Shown here piece after piece: positions 24,845-35,110 of a stretch of DNA of 64,000 nt. The stretch is from the NCBI RefSeq assembly GCF_019634815.1, contig NZ_JAHCAP010000002.1, forward strand, positions 1-64,000. The letters run 5' to 3'. Position 1 is the stretch's first letter; each line of letters begins with the position of its first letter. This stretch comes from Dokdonella sp. (GTDB lineage Bacteria; Pseudomonadota; Gammaproteobacteria; Xanthomonadales; Rhodanobacteraceae). Below the pieces are notes generated by a model. It saw only the letters and a list, made by a program, of their open reading frames with translations. It was not told the origin of the DNA and did no database searches. A program made the position numbers and the translations under genes.

Positions 24845-26101
24845 ATGGAGCAAGCCCGTTCGAACGATGTGCTGATACTCGGTGGCGGCGTGATCGGCCT
24901 CGCCTGCGCCTGGTTCCTGCTCAAGGCCGGACGCGGCGTGACCGTGCTCGAGCAGGATCGCGCCGGCAGCGGCAGTTCGCATGGCAATTGCGGCACGCTC
25001 ACGCCCAGTCATGCCATGCCGCTGGCGATGCCGGGCACCGTGGGCACGGCCTTGCGCTGGCTGCTGCGGCCCGATGCGCCGCTTCGCATCAAGCCGCGCC
25101 CGGATCTGCAACTGCTGCGCTGGCTGCTCGCCTTTCGCCGCCGCTGCAACTGGTCCGACGCACTGCGCACCACGGCGGCCAAGCTGCCCCTGCTGGAAGC
25201 GTCGCGGAAGTGGATTGAAGAGCTCGTTCGTGCCGAACAGCTCGATTGTGAATTCGCCGCATCCGGCACGCTCCACGTGTTCCGCGATCCACGCGAACTC
25301 GAGCGTGCCCGCAGCGTGCATGAGCGATTGGCGATGCACCTGCCACCTTGCGAGGTTCTCGACGCCGCCGCGGCCATTGCGCGTGAACCTGCGCTCAAGC
25401 CCGGCCTTGCCGGCGCGATCCTGCATGCGGGCGATGCCAGCCTGCGGCCCGATCGTTTCGTTGCCGAGCTGGCCCGCATCGTGCGCGCTGCCGGTGGCCG
25501 CATGGTCGAGGGTGCGCGTATCGAAAAGATCGTCCACGACGGCACGCGGATCGCACGCGTCGCCACCACCCGCGGCGAGTTCAGTGCCGACGAGGTGGTG
25601 CTGGCGCTCGGTGCCTGGTCGCCGCGCTTTGCGCGCGACCTCGATCTGCGCATTCCGATCCAGCCGGGCAAGGGCTATTCGATCACCTACCGCAGACCCG
25701 CCCTGTGTCCCCGCATGCCGTTGACGCTCAAGGAAAGAGCGGTGTGCGTGACGAGCTGGGAATCGGGCTATCGGCTTGGCAGCACGATGGAATTCGCCGG
25801 CTACGACGACACGCTCAACCGCACCCGCCTGGATGCCCTGCGTCGTGGCGCTGCCGAGTACCTGCGAGAGCCCGAAGGTCCGGCGCTGGTCGAGGAATGG
25901 TTTGGCTGGCGACCGATGACGAGTGACGACCTGCCCTTGATCGGCCGCGTGCCGCACCTGCGCAACCTCGTGCTGGCGACCGGCCATGGCATGCTCGGGG
26001 TGACAATGTCGGTGGCCACCGGCGTGCTGGTGAGCGAGATCGTCACCGCGCGCCAGCCCTCGCTCGACATCGCGGCGTTCGCGCCGGCGCGCTTCAACTG
26101 A
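24845..26101 (+). CDS. FAD-dependent D-amino acid dehydrogenase-like oxidoreductase
   Basis: The protein has 418 residues. The dinucleotide-binding motif is at the very N-terminus (LILGGGVIGLACAWFLLKAG), then GSGSSHGNCGTL and the C-terminal FAD-contacting GWRPMTSDDLPLIGR and GHGMLGVTMSVATG, typical of DadA/glycine-oxidase-type enzymes. DadA oxidatively deaminates D-amino acids at the inner membrane and passes electrons to quinones. The alanine racemase usually linked to dadA is not here, so the substrate is unproven. Glutathione reductase follows after 16 nt. Confidence 0.78.
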   Translation: MEQARSNDVLILGGGVIGLACAWFLLKAGRGVTVLEQDRAGSGSSHGNCGTLTPSHAMPLAMPGTVGTALRWLLRPDAPLRIKPRPDLQLLRWLLAFRRRCNWSDALRTTAAKLPLLEASRKWIEELVRAEQLDCEFAASGTLHVFRDPRELERARSVHERLAMHLPPCEVLDAAAAIAREPALKPGLAGAILHAGDASLRPDRFVAELARIVRAAGGRMVEGARIEKIVHDGTRIARVATTRGEFSADEVVLALGAWSPRFARDLDLRIPIQPGKGYSITYRRPALCPRMPLTLKERAVCVTSWESGYRLGSTMEFAGYDDTLNRTRLDALRRGAAEYLREPEGPALVEEWFGWRPMTSDDLPLIGRVPHLRNLVLATGHGMLGVTMSVATGVLVSEIVTARQPSLDIAAFAPARFN

Positions 26102-26117
26102 AGAGGGAGCCAGGGTC

Positions 26118-27461
26118 GTGGAAGATGACTTCGACCTCGTCACGCTCGGCGCCGGCTCGGCCGGGATTGCAATGGCCATTCGCGCGGCCCGACACGGTGC
26201 CCGCGTCGCGGTGCTCGAACCCGCCGCGCTGGGCGGCACCTGCGTGAATCTCGGCTGCGTGCCGAAGAAGGCGATGTGGCTCGCGGCCGAACTCGCCGAG
26301 GCCCAGCACATCGCGCGCGAAGTCGGCTTCGCTTCCTCACCGGCACCGCTGGATTGGCCCGTTTTCATAGCGCGACGCACTGCCTACATCGACAACATCC
26401 ATGCGAGCTACCGCCGGCGTTTCGCCGAGCTCGGAATCGAATTGATCCCCGGGCGCGGCCGCCTGCTTGCCGCCGACCGCATTGCCGTGGGCGCGCGCGA
26501 GCTGCATGCCCGGCACGTATTGATCGCCACCGGCGCCCACGCACGGCGCCTGGCGATTCCCGGCGGCGAGCTGGGCATCGATTCTGACGGCTTCTTCGCC
26601 TTGCGCGCCTGTCCGCGCCGTGTCGCGATCGTCGGCAGCGGCTACATCGCGGTGGAGCTCGCGGGTGTGCTCGCGGCGTTGGGGGCGCAAGTCACCGTAT
26701 TCGCGCGCGGCGAGCGTCTGTTGCGAGGTTTCGATCACGAAATCGGAGACATGCTCGCTGCGGCGATGCGTCGGCGCGGCATCGATCTGGCATTCGCACA
26801 TTCGCCCAATGCCGTCGAACGCGCTGCGGATGGCTATGTGTTGCACGCTGCCGACGGCAGTCGAGCTGATGGTTTCGATGAGCTGATCTGGGCGGTCGGG
26901 CGCGATCCGACCACACGCGATCTGGGTCTCGAACAGGCCGGCGTCGCGCTCGATGCGGCCGGATTCATTGCCACTGACGAGTGGCAAAACACGAGCGCAG
27001 CGGGTGTCTACGCGGTCGGCGACGTCACCCATCGGATTCCGCTCACGCCGGTTGCGGTGGCTGCCTCGCGGCAACTGGCCGAGCGGCTGTTCGGTGGCCG
27101 CCCCGACGCACGATTGGACTATTCCAAGGTGCCGACCGTGGTGTTCTCGCATCCACCGATCGGCAGCGTCGGCCTGTCCGAAGAGGCGGCGCGTGCCGAG
27201 CATGGCGATGCGCTGCGGGTGCATCGCGCGCGCTTCCGGCCGATGCTCGGCGCACTGGCGGGCAGCCAGGAGCACACGCTGATGAAACTTGTCTGCGTCG
27301 GCGTCGAGGAGCGCATCGTCGGCATTCACCTGATCGGCAGCGCAGCCGATGAAATCCTGCAAGGCTTTGCGGTGACGCTGAGGATGGGCGCGCGCAAGGC
27401 CGATCTGGATGCGACGATCGCGATTCATCCGACCTCGGCCGAGGAGCTGGTACTGATGTAG
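26118..27461 (+). CDS. gorA: Glutathione-disulfide reductase
   Basis: The protein has 447 residues and is a class I flavoprotein disulfide reductase. FAD-binding LGAGSAGIAMA is followed by the redox disulfide GGTCVNLGCVPKK, the NADP(H) site GSGYIAVELAGVL with two arginines in FARGERLLRGFD (NADPH rather than NADH), and the C-terminal HPTSAEE catalytic His-Glu pair. These match glutathione reductase better than dihydrolipoyl dehydrogenase. It follows the FAD oxidoreductase closely and may be cotranscribed. Confidence 0.9.
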   Translation: MEDDFDLVTLGAGSAGIAMAIRAARHGARVAVLEPAALGGTCVNLGCVPKKAMWLAAELAEAQHIAREVGFASSPAPLDWPVFIARRTAYIDNIHASYRRRFAELGIELIPGRGRLLAADRIAVGARELHARHVLIATGAHARRLAIPGGELGIDSDGFFALRACPRRVAIVGSGYIAVELAGVLAALGAQVTVFARGERLLRGFDHEIGDMLAAAMRRRGIDLAFAHSPNAVERAADGYVLHAADGSRADGFDELIWAVGRDPTTRDLGLEQAGVALDAAGFIATDEWQNTSAAGVYAVGDVTHRIPLTPVAVAASRQLAERLFGGRPDARLDYSKVPTVVFSHPPIGSVGLSEEAARAEHGDALRVHRARFRPMLGALAGSQEHTLMKLVCVGVEERIVGIHLIGSAADEILQGFAVTLRMGARKADLDATIAIHPTSAEELVLM

Positions 27462-27554
27462 CGCAAATGGCTGCCTGACCTGATTGCGGCAGGCTGGTTT
27501 GCGTATGCGCATTCGGCGCACAATCGGCAGATCGATTGGCGTCTGGGGTGGGGC

Positions 27555-29606
27555 ATGGGCTTGATGGGGATGCTGCGCGCGGCTCGATCGTCTTGCCGCG
27601 TCTGTTTTGGCCTGCTGCTCGCCTGGGGATTGGGCGTGGGCGCAGTTTCGGCGCAAATGCCCGAGGCCTTGCAGGCCGACAAACCAACACCGCCCGCGAC
27701 CGAGGCCGCAACAGCGCCACCACCCGCAGCGCCGCCCGCCACGGATTCGATCGAGACGACAACCAAGTCGGTTTCGCTCGAAGCCTTCATCGATGGTGTC
27801 GTCGCAGCGTACATGGCCAAGGACCACATCGCCGGCGTGACCGTGGCCGTGGTCGATCGGGATCACGTGTTGCTGCAGAAGGGATACGGCATCGCCGGTC
27901 TCGATCCGCAACGCGCGGTCGATCCGCAGACCACGCTGTTCCGCATCGGCTCGATTTCCAAGACCTTCACTTATGTCGCGGCGATGCAGCTCGCCGCTGC
28001 CGGCAAGATCGAACTCGACCGCGATGCCAATGCCTACCTGCCGGCGCAACTGGCGATCCCGGCCGAGGGCTACGGCCCGGTCACGGTCGAAAACCTCATG
28101 ACCCATACCGCCGGTTTCGAGGATACGGCACTTGGCCATCTGTTCGTGCACGGGCCCGAGGTGCCGGCCCTGATCGAACAGTTGGCCAGATATCGGCCGC
28201 ATCGGGTGCGGCCGCCGGGCCTGCATGCGGTCTACTCCAATTATTCGGTGGCTCTGCTCGGTGCACTGGTCGCGCAGGTGTCGGGTGAGCCGTTCGAGAG
28301 CTATGTCGACAAGCACGAGATCGAACCGCTGGGCACGCAGTCGATCACCTTCCGCGAACCCATGTCCGTCGAGGATGCGCGCGCCATTGCTCCCGCGCGC
28401 GCGGCCGAGTTTTCGGCCGGTTTCCAGCGCAAGGACGGGTTCTATGCCGTTGCGCCATTCGAGCACATCAGCAACAACGGCCCGGCCGGCGCCGGCTCGG
28501 CGAGCGCCGCGGGCATGGCGCGCTGGATGCGCATGCTGCTCAACCAGGGCAGCCTCGATGGTGCGACGGTTCTTGACGCGGCAAGTTTCGAGCGCATGGC
28601 CAGCGTCGATTTCCGCAATGCCGATGCAGTAGCCGGAATCGCGCATGGCTTCTTTCGTCAACGCTACGGCAAACACCTGAGTCTCGAACACGGCGGTGCG
28701 ACCGGCCTGTTCTTCTCGAACATGGTGGTGCTGCCCGACGCCGGCCTCGGCGTGTTCATTTCGACCAATACCGAGACCGGCCGACCGCTTTCGAGCATCC
28801 TGCCGCGTCTGGTGTTCGAGCAGATCCTGCCCGATGCGCGCAACGAGGGCGCGGCGCCGGTCAAGCTCAGCGCGCAGGAACTTGCGCGTTATGCCGGCAG
28901 CTATCGCCCCGAGCGTCGGCCTTACACCACGCTGGAGAAATTCTTCATCGCGATCGGCAACGACATCGAAGTCGCAACCGGCCCTGATTCGAGCCTGATC
29001 GTCAGCGCCGGTGGCTCGGCGCATCGTCATGTCGCGCTCGGCGATGGCGCCTTCCGCAATCTCGACGATGGCAGCACGATTGCGTTCAAACCCGCCGTCG
29101 ATGGTGTCATCACCACGCTGGCCACGAGTTACGGCCACGTCGTTTCCGATCGCATCGGCTGGATCGATTCGACCGGCGCGCTGGTGCTGGCATTGGGCCT
29201 GCTCGTGCTGCTGTCGATTGGCGTGCTGATCATCGCCTGGCATCGTCGCGCGCTGCGCCAGCGCCTGCGCGAAGGTCGCGGCGCGGCGGCCTGGCTCTTG
29301 TTTGCGGCGTTCACCTGGCTGCTGTGGGTGGTGGTCGCGGTGCTGGCGTTGGTCCAGGCAAGTCAGGGTGGCGATGCGATCCTGTTCGACTATCCAACCA
29401 CGATGATTCGGGTGGCAGTCGTGTTGGCGTACATCGCCGCGGTGGCAACCGTGCTGGCGTTGTTCGCAGCGTGGCCAGCGCTGCGCGCGCGCAGCTGGAG
29501 GTTCTCGCGCAAGCTGCGCCATGTCGTGGTGCTGCTGATCATGCTGTTCATGGTGCTGCTGCTGGCGCGATGGAACGTGCTTCTGGCACCGTTGACGCTG
29601 GGCTGA
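27555..29606 (+). CDS. Beta-lactamase-family serine hydrolase with C-terminal membrane domain
   Basis: The protein has 683 residues with a signal peptide (GLLLAWGLGVGAVSAQ). An Ala/Pro/Thr-rich linker leads to a beta-lactamase/class C PBP-like domain with the nucleophile motif S-x-x-K in GSISKTF (about 133), Y-x-N in YSNYS (about 226) and HGG (about 380). A short beta-domain follows and four hydrophobic segments form the C-terminus (about 541-683). The active domain is therefore periplasmic and tethered. It may act on peptidoglycan peptides or esters. The start could be M1 or M4 of the same frame. Confidence 0.85.
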   Translation: MGLMGMLRAARSSCRVCFGLLLAWGLGVGAVSAQMPEALQADKPTPPATEAATAPPPAAPPATDSIETTTKSVSLEAFIDGVVAAYMAKDHIAGVTVAVVDRDHVLLQKGYGIAGLDPQRAVDPQTTLFRIGSISKTFTYVAAMQLAAAGKIELDRDANAYLPAQLAIPAEGYGPVTVENLMTHTAGFEDTALGHLFVHGPEVPALIEQLARYRPHRVRPPGLHAVYSNYSVALLGALVAQVSGEPFESYVDKHEIEPLGTQSITFREPMSVEDARAIAPARAAEFSAGFQRKDGFYAVAPFEHISNNGPAGAGSASAAGMARWMRMLLNQGSLDGATVLDAASFERMASVDFRNADAVAGIAHGFFRQRYGKHLSLEHGGATGLFFSNMVVLPDAGLGVFISTNTETGRPLSSILPRLVFEQILPDARNEGAAPVKLSAQELARYAGSYRPERRPYTTLEKFFIAIGNDIEVATGPDSSLIVSAGGSAHRHVALGDGAFRNLDDGSTIAFKPAVDGVITTLATSYGHVVSDRIGWIDSTGALVLALGLLVLLSIGVLIIAWHRRALRQRLREGRGAAAWLLFAAFTWLLWVVVAVLALVQASQGGDAILFDYPTTMIRVAVVLAYIAAVATVLALFAAWPALRARSWRFSRKLRHVVVLLIMLFMVLLLARWNVLLAPLTLG

Positions 29607-29638
29607 TTGCACGCTGCCCGCGTGACGTGGGATCCGGT

Positions 29639-29644
29639 TACGAT
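29639..29644 (+). promoter_or_regulatory. -10 box of a leaderless promoter for hutG
   Basis: TACGAT ends exactly 6 nt before the hutG ATG at 29651, with no Shine-Dalgarno sequence between them. Confidence 0.4.
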
Positions 29645-29650
29645 GGCGCG

Positions 29651-30433
29651 ATGAACGAGATCTTCAGCCTCCATCGCGGCTCGGCGCCGCTGCTCGTCAG
29701 CCTGCCGCACAACGGCACCGAAGTTCCCGCCGACATTGCCGCGCGGCTCACGCCCGCGGCGCAGCGCGTGCCCGATACCGATTGGCACGTGGCGCAGTTG
29801 TACGACTTCGCGCGTGAGCTGGGCGCCTCGGTGCTGGTGCCGCGCCATTCGCGCTACGTGGTCGACCTCAATCGGCCACCCGACGATGTTTCGTTGTATC
29901 CGGGACAAAACACCACCGGTCTGTGCCCAAGTGTGCAGTTCACCGGAGAACCGGTGTACCTCGCCGGGCAGGAGCCTTCGGCAGACGAGATCGCTTTGCG
30001 CGTCGATCGCTACTGGCGGCCCTACCACGACGCGCTCGCTGGTGAGCTGGCGCGCCTGCGTGCGCAGCACGGTCGCGCGGTGCTCTGGGATGGCCATTCG
30101 ATCCGCAGTCGCGTGCCCTTCCTGTTCGAAGGCCGCCTGCCCGATTTCAACCTCGGCACCGCCAATGGGGCAAGCTGCGCGCCGGCCTTGCAGGAGCGGC
30201 TGAGTGCGCTGCTGGGTACGCAGCAACAGTACACGCACGTCGTCAACGGCCGCTTCAAGGGCGGTCACATTACGCGGCACTATGGTGCGCCCGAAGCGGG
30301 CATCGATGCGATCCAACTGGAACTGGCGCAGTGCATCTACATGGATGAGGAATCGTTCGAGTATCTGCCCGAGCGTGCCGCGCCGGTGCAGGCCTTGATC
30401 CGCGCATTGCTTGAGACTTGCCTCGCCGACTGA
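29651..30433 (+). CDS. hutG: N-formylglutamate deformylase
   Basis: The protein has 260 residues. It hydrolyses N-formylglutamate to glutamate and formate, the last step of the five-step histidine pathway that uses HutF (encoded at 52789-54171). Conserved features include SLPHNGTEVP, DTDWHVAQLYDF, RYVVDLNRPPDD and LWDGHSIRS with metal-binding histidines. It is 52 nt before hutU only in pathway terms: a beta-helix gene on the other strand separates them. Confidence 0.93.
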   Translation: MNEIFSLHRGSAPLLVSLPHNGTEVPADIAARLTPAAQRVPDTDWHVAQLYDFARELGASVLVPRHSRYVVDLNRPPDDVSLYPGQNTTGLCPSVQFTGEPVYLAGQEPSADEIALRVDRYWRPYHDALAGELARLRAQHGRAVLWDGHSIRSRVPFLFEGRLPDFNLGTANGASCAPALQERLSALLGTQQQYTHVVNGRFKGGHITRHYGAPEAGIDAIQLELAQCIYMDEESFEYLPERAAPVQALIRALLETCLAD

Positions 30434-30437
30434 GCGC

Positions 30438-32348
30438 TCAGCTTTCGAGCCCGTTCTCGAAGATCACATCATCGCGGTTCTCGACCGCGCCGATGTCAGC
30501 CGGCGGATCGGTCGGGTAGTACGACAAGCTGCCGAACTCGGCACCGTGATAGTCATGGGTTACCGACGGCGTGCAGCGGTCAACCAGATCCGGGCCGGGT
30601 GCGTGAGTGACCGGGTCGAGCTGCAGCGCGCTCGGCGGCAGCACCGTGAAGCTGCCCGAGGTCGGATCGCTCACCTGCGTATGCGAAGCAAAGTCCGACG
30701 CATTCTGGAAGAAGCCGCACCATTCGCGACTGAATTGGCTTGGCAACGCGCCGCTACCGACGCTGACGCTGACCGGAGCCGGTGCCACGCTGGATGAGAA
30801 GATGCTGGCGCGCGCAACGGCGCTGCCGCTGTCGTAAAGCTGGACGAAGCGATCGAGTGGCGTGTCCATCACGATGGTCGTGTGTTCGATGCGGATCTTG
30901 CCGTCGTTGTGAGCGGTGAAAAGCCCGGTTCCCGCCGTATCGCCCGTCCGCGGCAGCACGGTGTTGTCGGTGAAGATACTGCTTTGGATCTTCATCATGC
31001 CGCCGGACTGGGTCAGCAAGGCGATATACGCCGTGTTGTCGCGCAGGGTGGCGCGGACCAGTTCAATGTCCGCCGCAGTCGTCAGGCCCCAGTCGGAGAT
31101 CAAACTGGCGGCCACAAGCGGTGTGCCGGACTGGGCCTCGTACGCATTGTTTTCGAAAGTCACGCACGACTTCAGCGGGTTGAAGAACTCGCACGTGGTG
31201 GTGCGACCCGAGGGTTGCACGCGCAGCTGAAGTCCATCGCTGAGGAACAGGCCATTGACGCCCTCGCCGCGTTGCCCGCCGACGTAGAGGTTTTGCAGGC
31301 GAAAGCGGCTGGGACCGCGCGGTCGATTGTTCGTGCCAAGCAGATAGCTCCCCGACAGGCACAGACCCGGATGGATGCCGGTGTTGTTGACGATCGCAAG
31401 CAGGCCGTTGCTGCCGTCTGCTGCGCCGAGCTTCCGGTAACCTTCGGCATCGGTCGGCAGCGAAGCATCCAGCGTGGCGTTGCCGGCGCCGCAGGCCTGC
31501 GCGTGACTTTGGTTGCCGATCACCAGGGCGGCGCTGCCGGCAGAGGGACGCGGCTGGAAGCCGCCGCCCCCTTCGACGCTGCCGTAACAGTGGAAACCGC
31601 CGCCGGTCGAAGCCTGATTGAAGCCGATGATGCCATCGACCAGCACGATCGTGCCGTGGCGCTTGACCGAGGGCTGGCCGAGCTCCGTGGCACCACCGCA
31701 GTAGATGCCGCCGCCCTCGGCAGCGGCGCTGTTGTTCATGATCTGCGCGCCCTCGGTGATGTAGAGGTCGACCTTGGCGACGGTCGAGCCGGTATTGACC
31801 GGTCCGCCGACCAGCCCTACGCCACCACCGCGTCCCGCACCGTTGCCCTGGATGACGAGGCCGCGCCCGAGCAGGACCGAAGCCGGGCCGCGTACCATCA
31901 GCCCGCCACCGACATTGTTGCGCTCGTCGCTGCCGTTGAAGGCATCGCCGCCGGTGATCTGCATGCGGCGCAGCTGGAAAGTGCCGACGAGACCATCGAG
32001 CCAGAGGTCCAGCGCATGCGTCGCTGCGCCACCAGCGGCATTGAACACCGGAACCGGTGCACCCGGATCGTTGTTCGGCGCTGCATCGGTGCATTCTGCG
32101 TAGCCACCTTCGAGGAAGACGCCGGATTGCGCCACCGCCGGCACGTAGCCGGTACCGTTCGGAGTCGCATAGTTTTCGGTGCGGATATGGATATGGTGCT
32201 CGCCTGGCTGGGTGCGGATCGCCACGAAGGCGTCATGCAAGGTCGGGTAATCGCAGCCCGCACCCGTGCCGACGCTCAAGGTGAGCGCCTGCGCAGGCGC
32301 TGCGAGGACCACAAGGGGTATCAAGAGCGCGGTAGTCAAGCGGATCAT
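30438..32348 (-). CDS. Secreted beta-helix-like protein with C-terminal IF..GL tag
   Basis: The protein has 636 residues from the ATG at 32348, which opens a signal peptide ending APAQA. The N-terminus resembles polymorphic/beta-helix proteins ([14 protein letters not shown]) and the body is Gly/Asn-rich with repeating short strands such as [19 protein letters not shown] and [10 protein letters not shown], typical of right-handed parallel beta-helices. It ends in [11 protein letters not shown], related to the tails of the DUF1501 and choice-of-anchor-D proteins. No enzyme motif is recognised. The gene lies between hutG and hutU on the opposite strand; its stop is 4 nt from the hutG stop. Confidence 0.8.
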   Translation of the reverse strand: MIRLTTALLIPLVVLAAPAQALTLSVGTGAGCDYPTLHDAFVAIRTQPGEHHIHIRTENYATPNGTGYVPAVAQSGVFLEGGYAECTDAAPNNDPGAPVPVFNAAGGAATHALDLWLDGLVGTFQLRRMQITGGDAFNGSDERNNVGGGLMVRGPASVLLGRGLVIQGNGAGRGGGVGLVGGPVNTGSTVAKVDLYITEGAQIMNNSAAAEGGGIYCGGATELGQPSVKRHGTIVLVDGIIGFNQASTGGGFHCYGSVEGGGGFQPRPSAGSAALVIGNQSHAQACGAGNATLDASLPTDAEGYRKLGAADGSNGLLAIVNNTGIHPGLCLSGSYLLGTNNRPRGPSRFRLQNLYVGGQRGEGVNGLFLSDGLQLRVQPSGRTTTCEFFNPLKSCVTFENNAYEAQSGTPLVAASLISDWGLTTAADIELVRATLRDNTAYIALLTQSGGMMKIQSSIFTDNTVLPRTGDTAGTGLFTAHNDGKIRIEHTTIVMDTPLDRFVQLYDSGSAVARASIFSSSVAPAPVSVSVGSGALPSQFSREWCGFFQNASDFASHTQVSDPTSGSFTVLPPSALQLDPVTHAPGPDLVDRCTPSVTHDYHGAEFGSLSYYPTDPPADIGAVENRDDVIFENGLES

Positions 32349-32455
32349 CGGAGACTCCTTGCGGTTGTGAGGGCATGCAAGGGTCAAGGCGCAAGAGGGC
32401 GGCCCGGCAGGACAGGCCTCGGGGCACGCCGCAACGGCGCGCCGAACGCTGCGCC

Positions 32456-32461
32456 TATAAT
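32456..32461 (+). promoter_or_regulatory. -10 box (TATAAT) for hutU
   Basis: A consensus TATAAT lies 24 nt before the hutU ATG at 32486, with a GGAGA ribosome binding site at 32476-32480. No clear -35 box is visible, so an activator may be needed. Confidence 0.5.
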
Positions 32462-32485
32462 GCTCGATCGCCAGCGGAGATTCCG

Positions 32486-34156
32486 ATGAACGCCCCGACC
32501 CGCATCGACACCACGCGCACGATCCGCGCGCCGCGTGGCAACACGCTCACGTGCAAGAGTTGGCTCACCGAGGCGCCATTCCGGATGATCCAGAACAATC
32601 TGGATCCCGAGGTGGCCGAGAACCCGCACGAACTGGTCGTCTATGGCGGCATCGGCCGTGCCGCGCGCAACTGGGAATGTTTCGACGCAATCCTGCGCAG
32701 CTTGCGTGAGTTGGGCGACGAGGAAACCTTGCTGGTGCAGTCGGGCAAGCCGGTCGGCGTGTTCCCCACGCATAAGGATGCGCCGCGCGTGCTGATTGCC
32801 AATTCCAACCTCGTGCCGCACTGGGCAACCTGGGAGCACTTCAACGAGCTCGATCGCAAGGGCCTGATGATGTACGGCCAGATGACGGCCGGCTCATGGA
32901 TCTACATCGGCTCGCAGGGCATCGTGCAGGGCACCTACGAAACCTTCGTCGAACTCGCGCGCCAGCACTACGGCGGCAGTTGGAAGGGCCGCTGGATCCT
33001 CACCGCGGGCCTGGGCGGCATGGGCGGCGCGCAGCCGCTCGCGGCGAGCCTCGCCGGCGCGTGCTCGCTCAACATCGAATGCCGCCAATCGAGCATCGAC
33101 TTCCGCCTGAAGACGCGCTATGTCGACGAGCAGGCCGAGGACCTCGATGACGCGCTCGCGCGTATTGCCAGATACACGAAGGCGGGCGAGGCCAAATCCA
33201 TCGCGCTGCTCGGCAATGCGGCGCAGATCCTGCCCGAGCTCGTGCGTCGCGGCGTGCGGCCCGATGCCGTGACCGACCAGACCAGCGCGCACGATCCCGT
33301 GCATGGCTACCTGCCGATTGGCTGGAGCGTGGAGCAATGGCTGGCCGAGCAGAAGGCCCATCCGGACACGGTGCGCGATGCCGCCAAGAAGTCGATGCGC
33401 GTGCACGTGGAGGCGATGCTCGCCTTTCATGCGCAGGGCATTCCGACCATCGACTACGGCAACAACATCCGCCAAATGGCCAAGGACGAGGGTTGCGCGA
33501 ACGCGTTCGACTTTCCCGGCTTCGTGCCGGCCTGCGTGCGCCCGCTGTTCTGCCGCGGCATCGGCCCGTTCCGCTGGGTCGCACTCTCGGGTGATCCCGA
33601 AGACATCTACAAGACCGACGCCAAGGTCAAGGAACTGATCCCGGACGATGCGCACCTGCACCGCTGGCTCGACATGGCGCGCGAACGCATCAGTTTCCAG
33701 GGCTTGCCCGCGCGCATCTGCTGGGTGGGCCTGGGACTGCGCCACAAGCTCGGGCTGGCCTTCAACGAGATGGTGCGCAAGGGCGAGCTCAAGGCGCCGA
33801 TCGTGATCGGGCGTGATCATCTCGACTCGGGCAGCGTGGCCTCGCCCAATCGCGAGACCGAGGCGATGCGCGATGGCAGTGATGCGGTATCCGACTGGCC
33901 GATCCTCAACGCCCTGCTCAATTCCGCAGGCGGCGCGACCTGGGTGAGTTTTCACCACGGCGGCGGCGTCGGCATGGGCTACTCGCAGCATTCGGGCGTG
34001 GTGATCGTCTGCGACGGCAGCGCCGATGCCGATCGGCGCATCGCGCGCGTGCTGTGGAACGATCCCGGCACCGGCGTGATGCGCCATGCCGATGCCGGCT
34101 ACGAAATTGCGCAGCAGTGCGCCCGCGAGCAGGGACTGAAATTGCCAATGGGTTGA
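32486..34156 (+). CDS. hutU: Urocanate hydratase
   Basis: The protein has 556 residues, the full family length. It converts urocanate to 4-imidazolone-5-propionate using NAD as an electrophile. Conserved urocanase segments are present: [24 protein letters not shown] (NAD site), [28 protein letters not shown] with the active-site cysteine, and [13 protein letters not shown]. Unlike many relatives it is not followed by hutH. Its last 29 codons before the final glycine are repeated in diverged form at 34899-34985. Confidence 0.96.
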   Translation: MNAPTRIDTTRTIRAPRGNTLTCKSWLTEAPFRMIQNNLDPEVAENPHELVVYGGIGRAARNWECFDAILRSLRELGDEETLLVQSGKPVGVFPTHKDAPRVLIANSNLVPHWATWEHFNELDRKGLMMYGQMTAGSWIYIGSQGIVQGTYETFVELARQHYGGSWKGRWILTAGLGGMGGAQPLAASLAGACSLNIECRQSSIDFRLKTRYVDEQAEDLDDALARIARYTKAGEAKSIALLGNAAQILPELVRRGVRPDAVTDQTSAHDPVHGYLPIGWSVEQWLAEQKAHPDTVRDAAKKSMRVHVEAMLAFHAQGIPTIDYGNNIRQMAKDEGCANAFDFPGFVPACVRPLFCRGIGPFRWVALSGDPEDIYKTDAKVKELIPDDAHLHRWLDMARERISFQGLPARICWVGLGLRHKLGLAFNEMVRKGELKAPIVIGRDHLDSGSVASPNRETEAMRDGSDAVSDWPILNALLNSAGGATWVSFHHGGGVGMGYSQHSGVVIVCDGSADADRRIARVLWNDPGTGVMRHADAGYEIAQQCAREQGLKLPMG

Positions 34157-34281
34157 GTGACGCGCAGCGGAGCATCAGGCATGTTCGATTCGGATCGGGA
34201 TCCGCGGCACCGTGGCGCGCCTGTGCGCGTGGGCTGCAAGCCGGTTTCGTGTGTGCGCCGACCTGTGCGGGGTAGATTCTG

Positions 34282-34869
34282 ATGCTTGCCGCGGAGCCGG
34301 TGTTTCGTTTTCCTGATCGGGTGCGTTTGCCCCTGACATTCGACGTACCGGCGATGGTGGGCGATCTGGCCCGACTGCTGAAGACCGAGTGGACCGAGCA
34401 TTTCGTGCGGCAGAACTATTCCGGCGACTGGAGCGTTCTGCCGCTGCGTGCGCCGGCCGGTGAGACGCATCCAATCCGCATGATCTATTCCGATCCTGCC
34501 GCAACGGCCTTCGTCGACACGCCATGGCTTGATCGCAGCCCGGCGTTGCGCCGCGTGATCGAATGCTTTCGCTGCCCCCTCAAGGTTGTGCGTTTGATGC
34601 GCCTGGGTCCTGGTTCATGCATCCATGAGCACCGCGACCACGACCTGATGGCCGAGGCGGGCGTGGCCCGCATCCACGTTCCCATCACCAGCAATCCCCA
34701 GGTGAGGTTCCTGTTGAACGGGACCCTCGTCAATATGCTGCCGGGTGAAGCCTGGTACCTGCGTCTGGCAGATCCGCATGCCGTTCGCAACGACGGCGAG
34801 AGCGAACGAATTCATCTCGTGCTGGACGTGTGCATGAACCCCTGGCTGGAACTGCAGCTGCGCAGCTGA
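34282..34869 (+). CDS. Aspartyl/asparaginyl beta-hydroxylase domain protein
   Basis: The protein has 195 residues and is a soluble 2-oxoglutarate/Fe(II)-type oxygenase of the AspH family. The iron ligands are in [11 protein letters not shown] (H-x-D) and the distal histidine in [18 protein letters not shown] contributes the oxoglutarate-binding arginine region. It could hydroxylate a peptide or an amino-acid-derived small molecule. It lies between hutU and a second hutU tail fragment, and its codon use looks slightly less GC-extreme than hutU, which fits acquisition. Confidence 0.82.
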   Translation: MLAAEPVFRFPDRVRLPLTFDVPAMVGDLARLLKTEWTEHFVRQNYSGDWSVLPLRAPAGETHPIRMIYSDPAATAFVDTPWLDRSPALRRVIECFRCPLKVVRLMRLGPGSCIHEHRDHDLMAEAGVARIHVPITSNPQVRFLLNGTLVNMLPGEAWYLRLADPHAVRNDGESERIHLVLDVCMNPWLELQLRS

Positions 34870-34898
34870 GAATCGAGGGCTTGGGCAAGAATCGGGTT

Positions 34899-34985
34899 CC
34901 GGGTACCGCCGTCATGCGTCGTGCCGATGCCGGCTACGAGATCGCGCAGGCCTGCGCGCGTGAGCAGGGACTGAAGCTGCCGATG
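34899..34985 (+). pseudogene. Diverged fragment of a hutU 3' end
   Basis: These 29 codons encode [17 protein letters not shown]... ending in GLKLPM. They match the end of intact hutU (34064-34150) at 26 of 29 residues and 71 of 87 bases. Most base differences are synonymous, so the fragment came from a functional, already diverged hutU rather than from a recent local duplication. It stays open to a TAG at 35058-35060 but lacks the rest of the enzyme. It begins 29 nt after the AspH-like gene stop. Confidence 0.85.
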
Positions 34986-34987
34986 CT

Positions 34988-35003
34988 GCAAGCCGCGGCT
35001 TGC
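34988..35003. repeat. 16-nt perfect palindrome after the hutU fragment
   Basis: GCAAGCCGCGGCTTGC directly follows the hutU fragment. It may be a relic of a terminator or of the junction that formed this region. Confidence 0.35.
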
Positions 35004-35055
35004 GCCCTGGCCCGGATGGAGCGCGGCGGCGCGGGCGTCCGTTGGCGTCACGGTG

Positions 35056-35092
35056 TATAGTCCAGATGGGCATGTTGAATGCCCATTTGGAC
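35056..35092 (+). promoter_or_regulatory. Promoter -10 and operator of the toxin-antitoxin pair
   Basis: TATAGT at 35056-35061 is a likely -10 box. It overlaps the left arm of a 14-bp inverted repeat, GTCCAGATGGGCAT (35060-35073) and ATGCCCATTTGGAC (35079-35092), with a 5-nt spacer and one mismatch. The arrangement, 18 nt before the antitoxin ATG, is what is expected for autorepression by the antitoxin-toxin complex. Confidence 0.65.
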
Positions 35093-35110
35093 AATTCGGT
35101 GAGGCCATCC

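Noticed and set aside
26337..29612. A 1091-residue open frame antisense to gorA and the serine hydrolase gene
   Set aside because: Opposite strand genes have intact catalytic motifs; this frame shows only low-complexity Arg/Gln/His composition.
30882..32489. A 535-residue forward frame opposite the beta-helix gene
   Set aside because: The minus-strand frame has a signal peptide, a repeat pattern and the shared C-terminal tag; the forward frame has none.
35000..35110. Longer antitoxin starting upstream of the inverted repeat
   Set aside because: It would place the promoter and operator inside the coding sequence; the ATG at 35111 fits family length and regulation.
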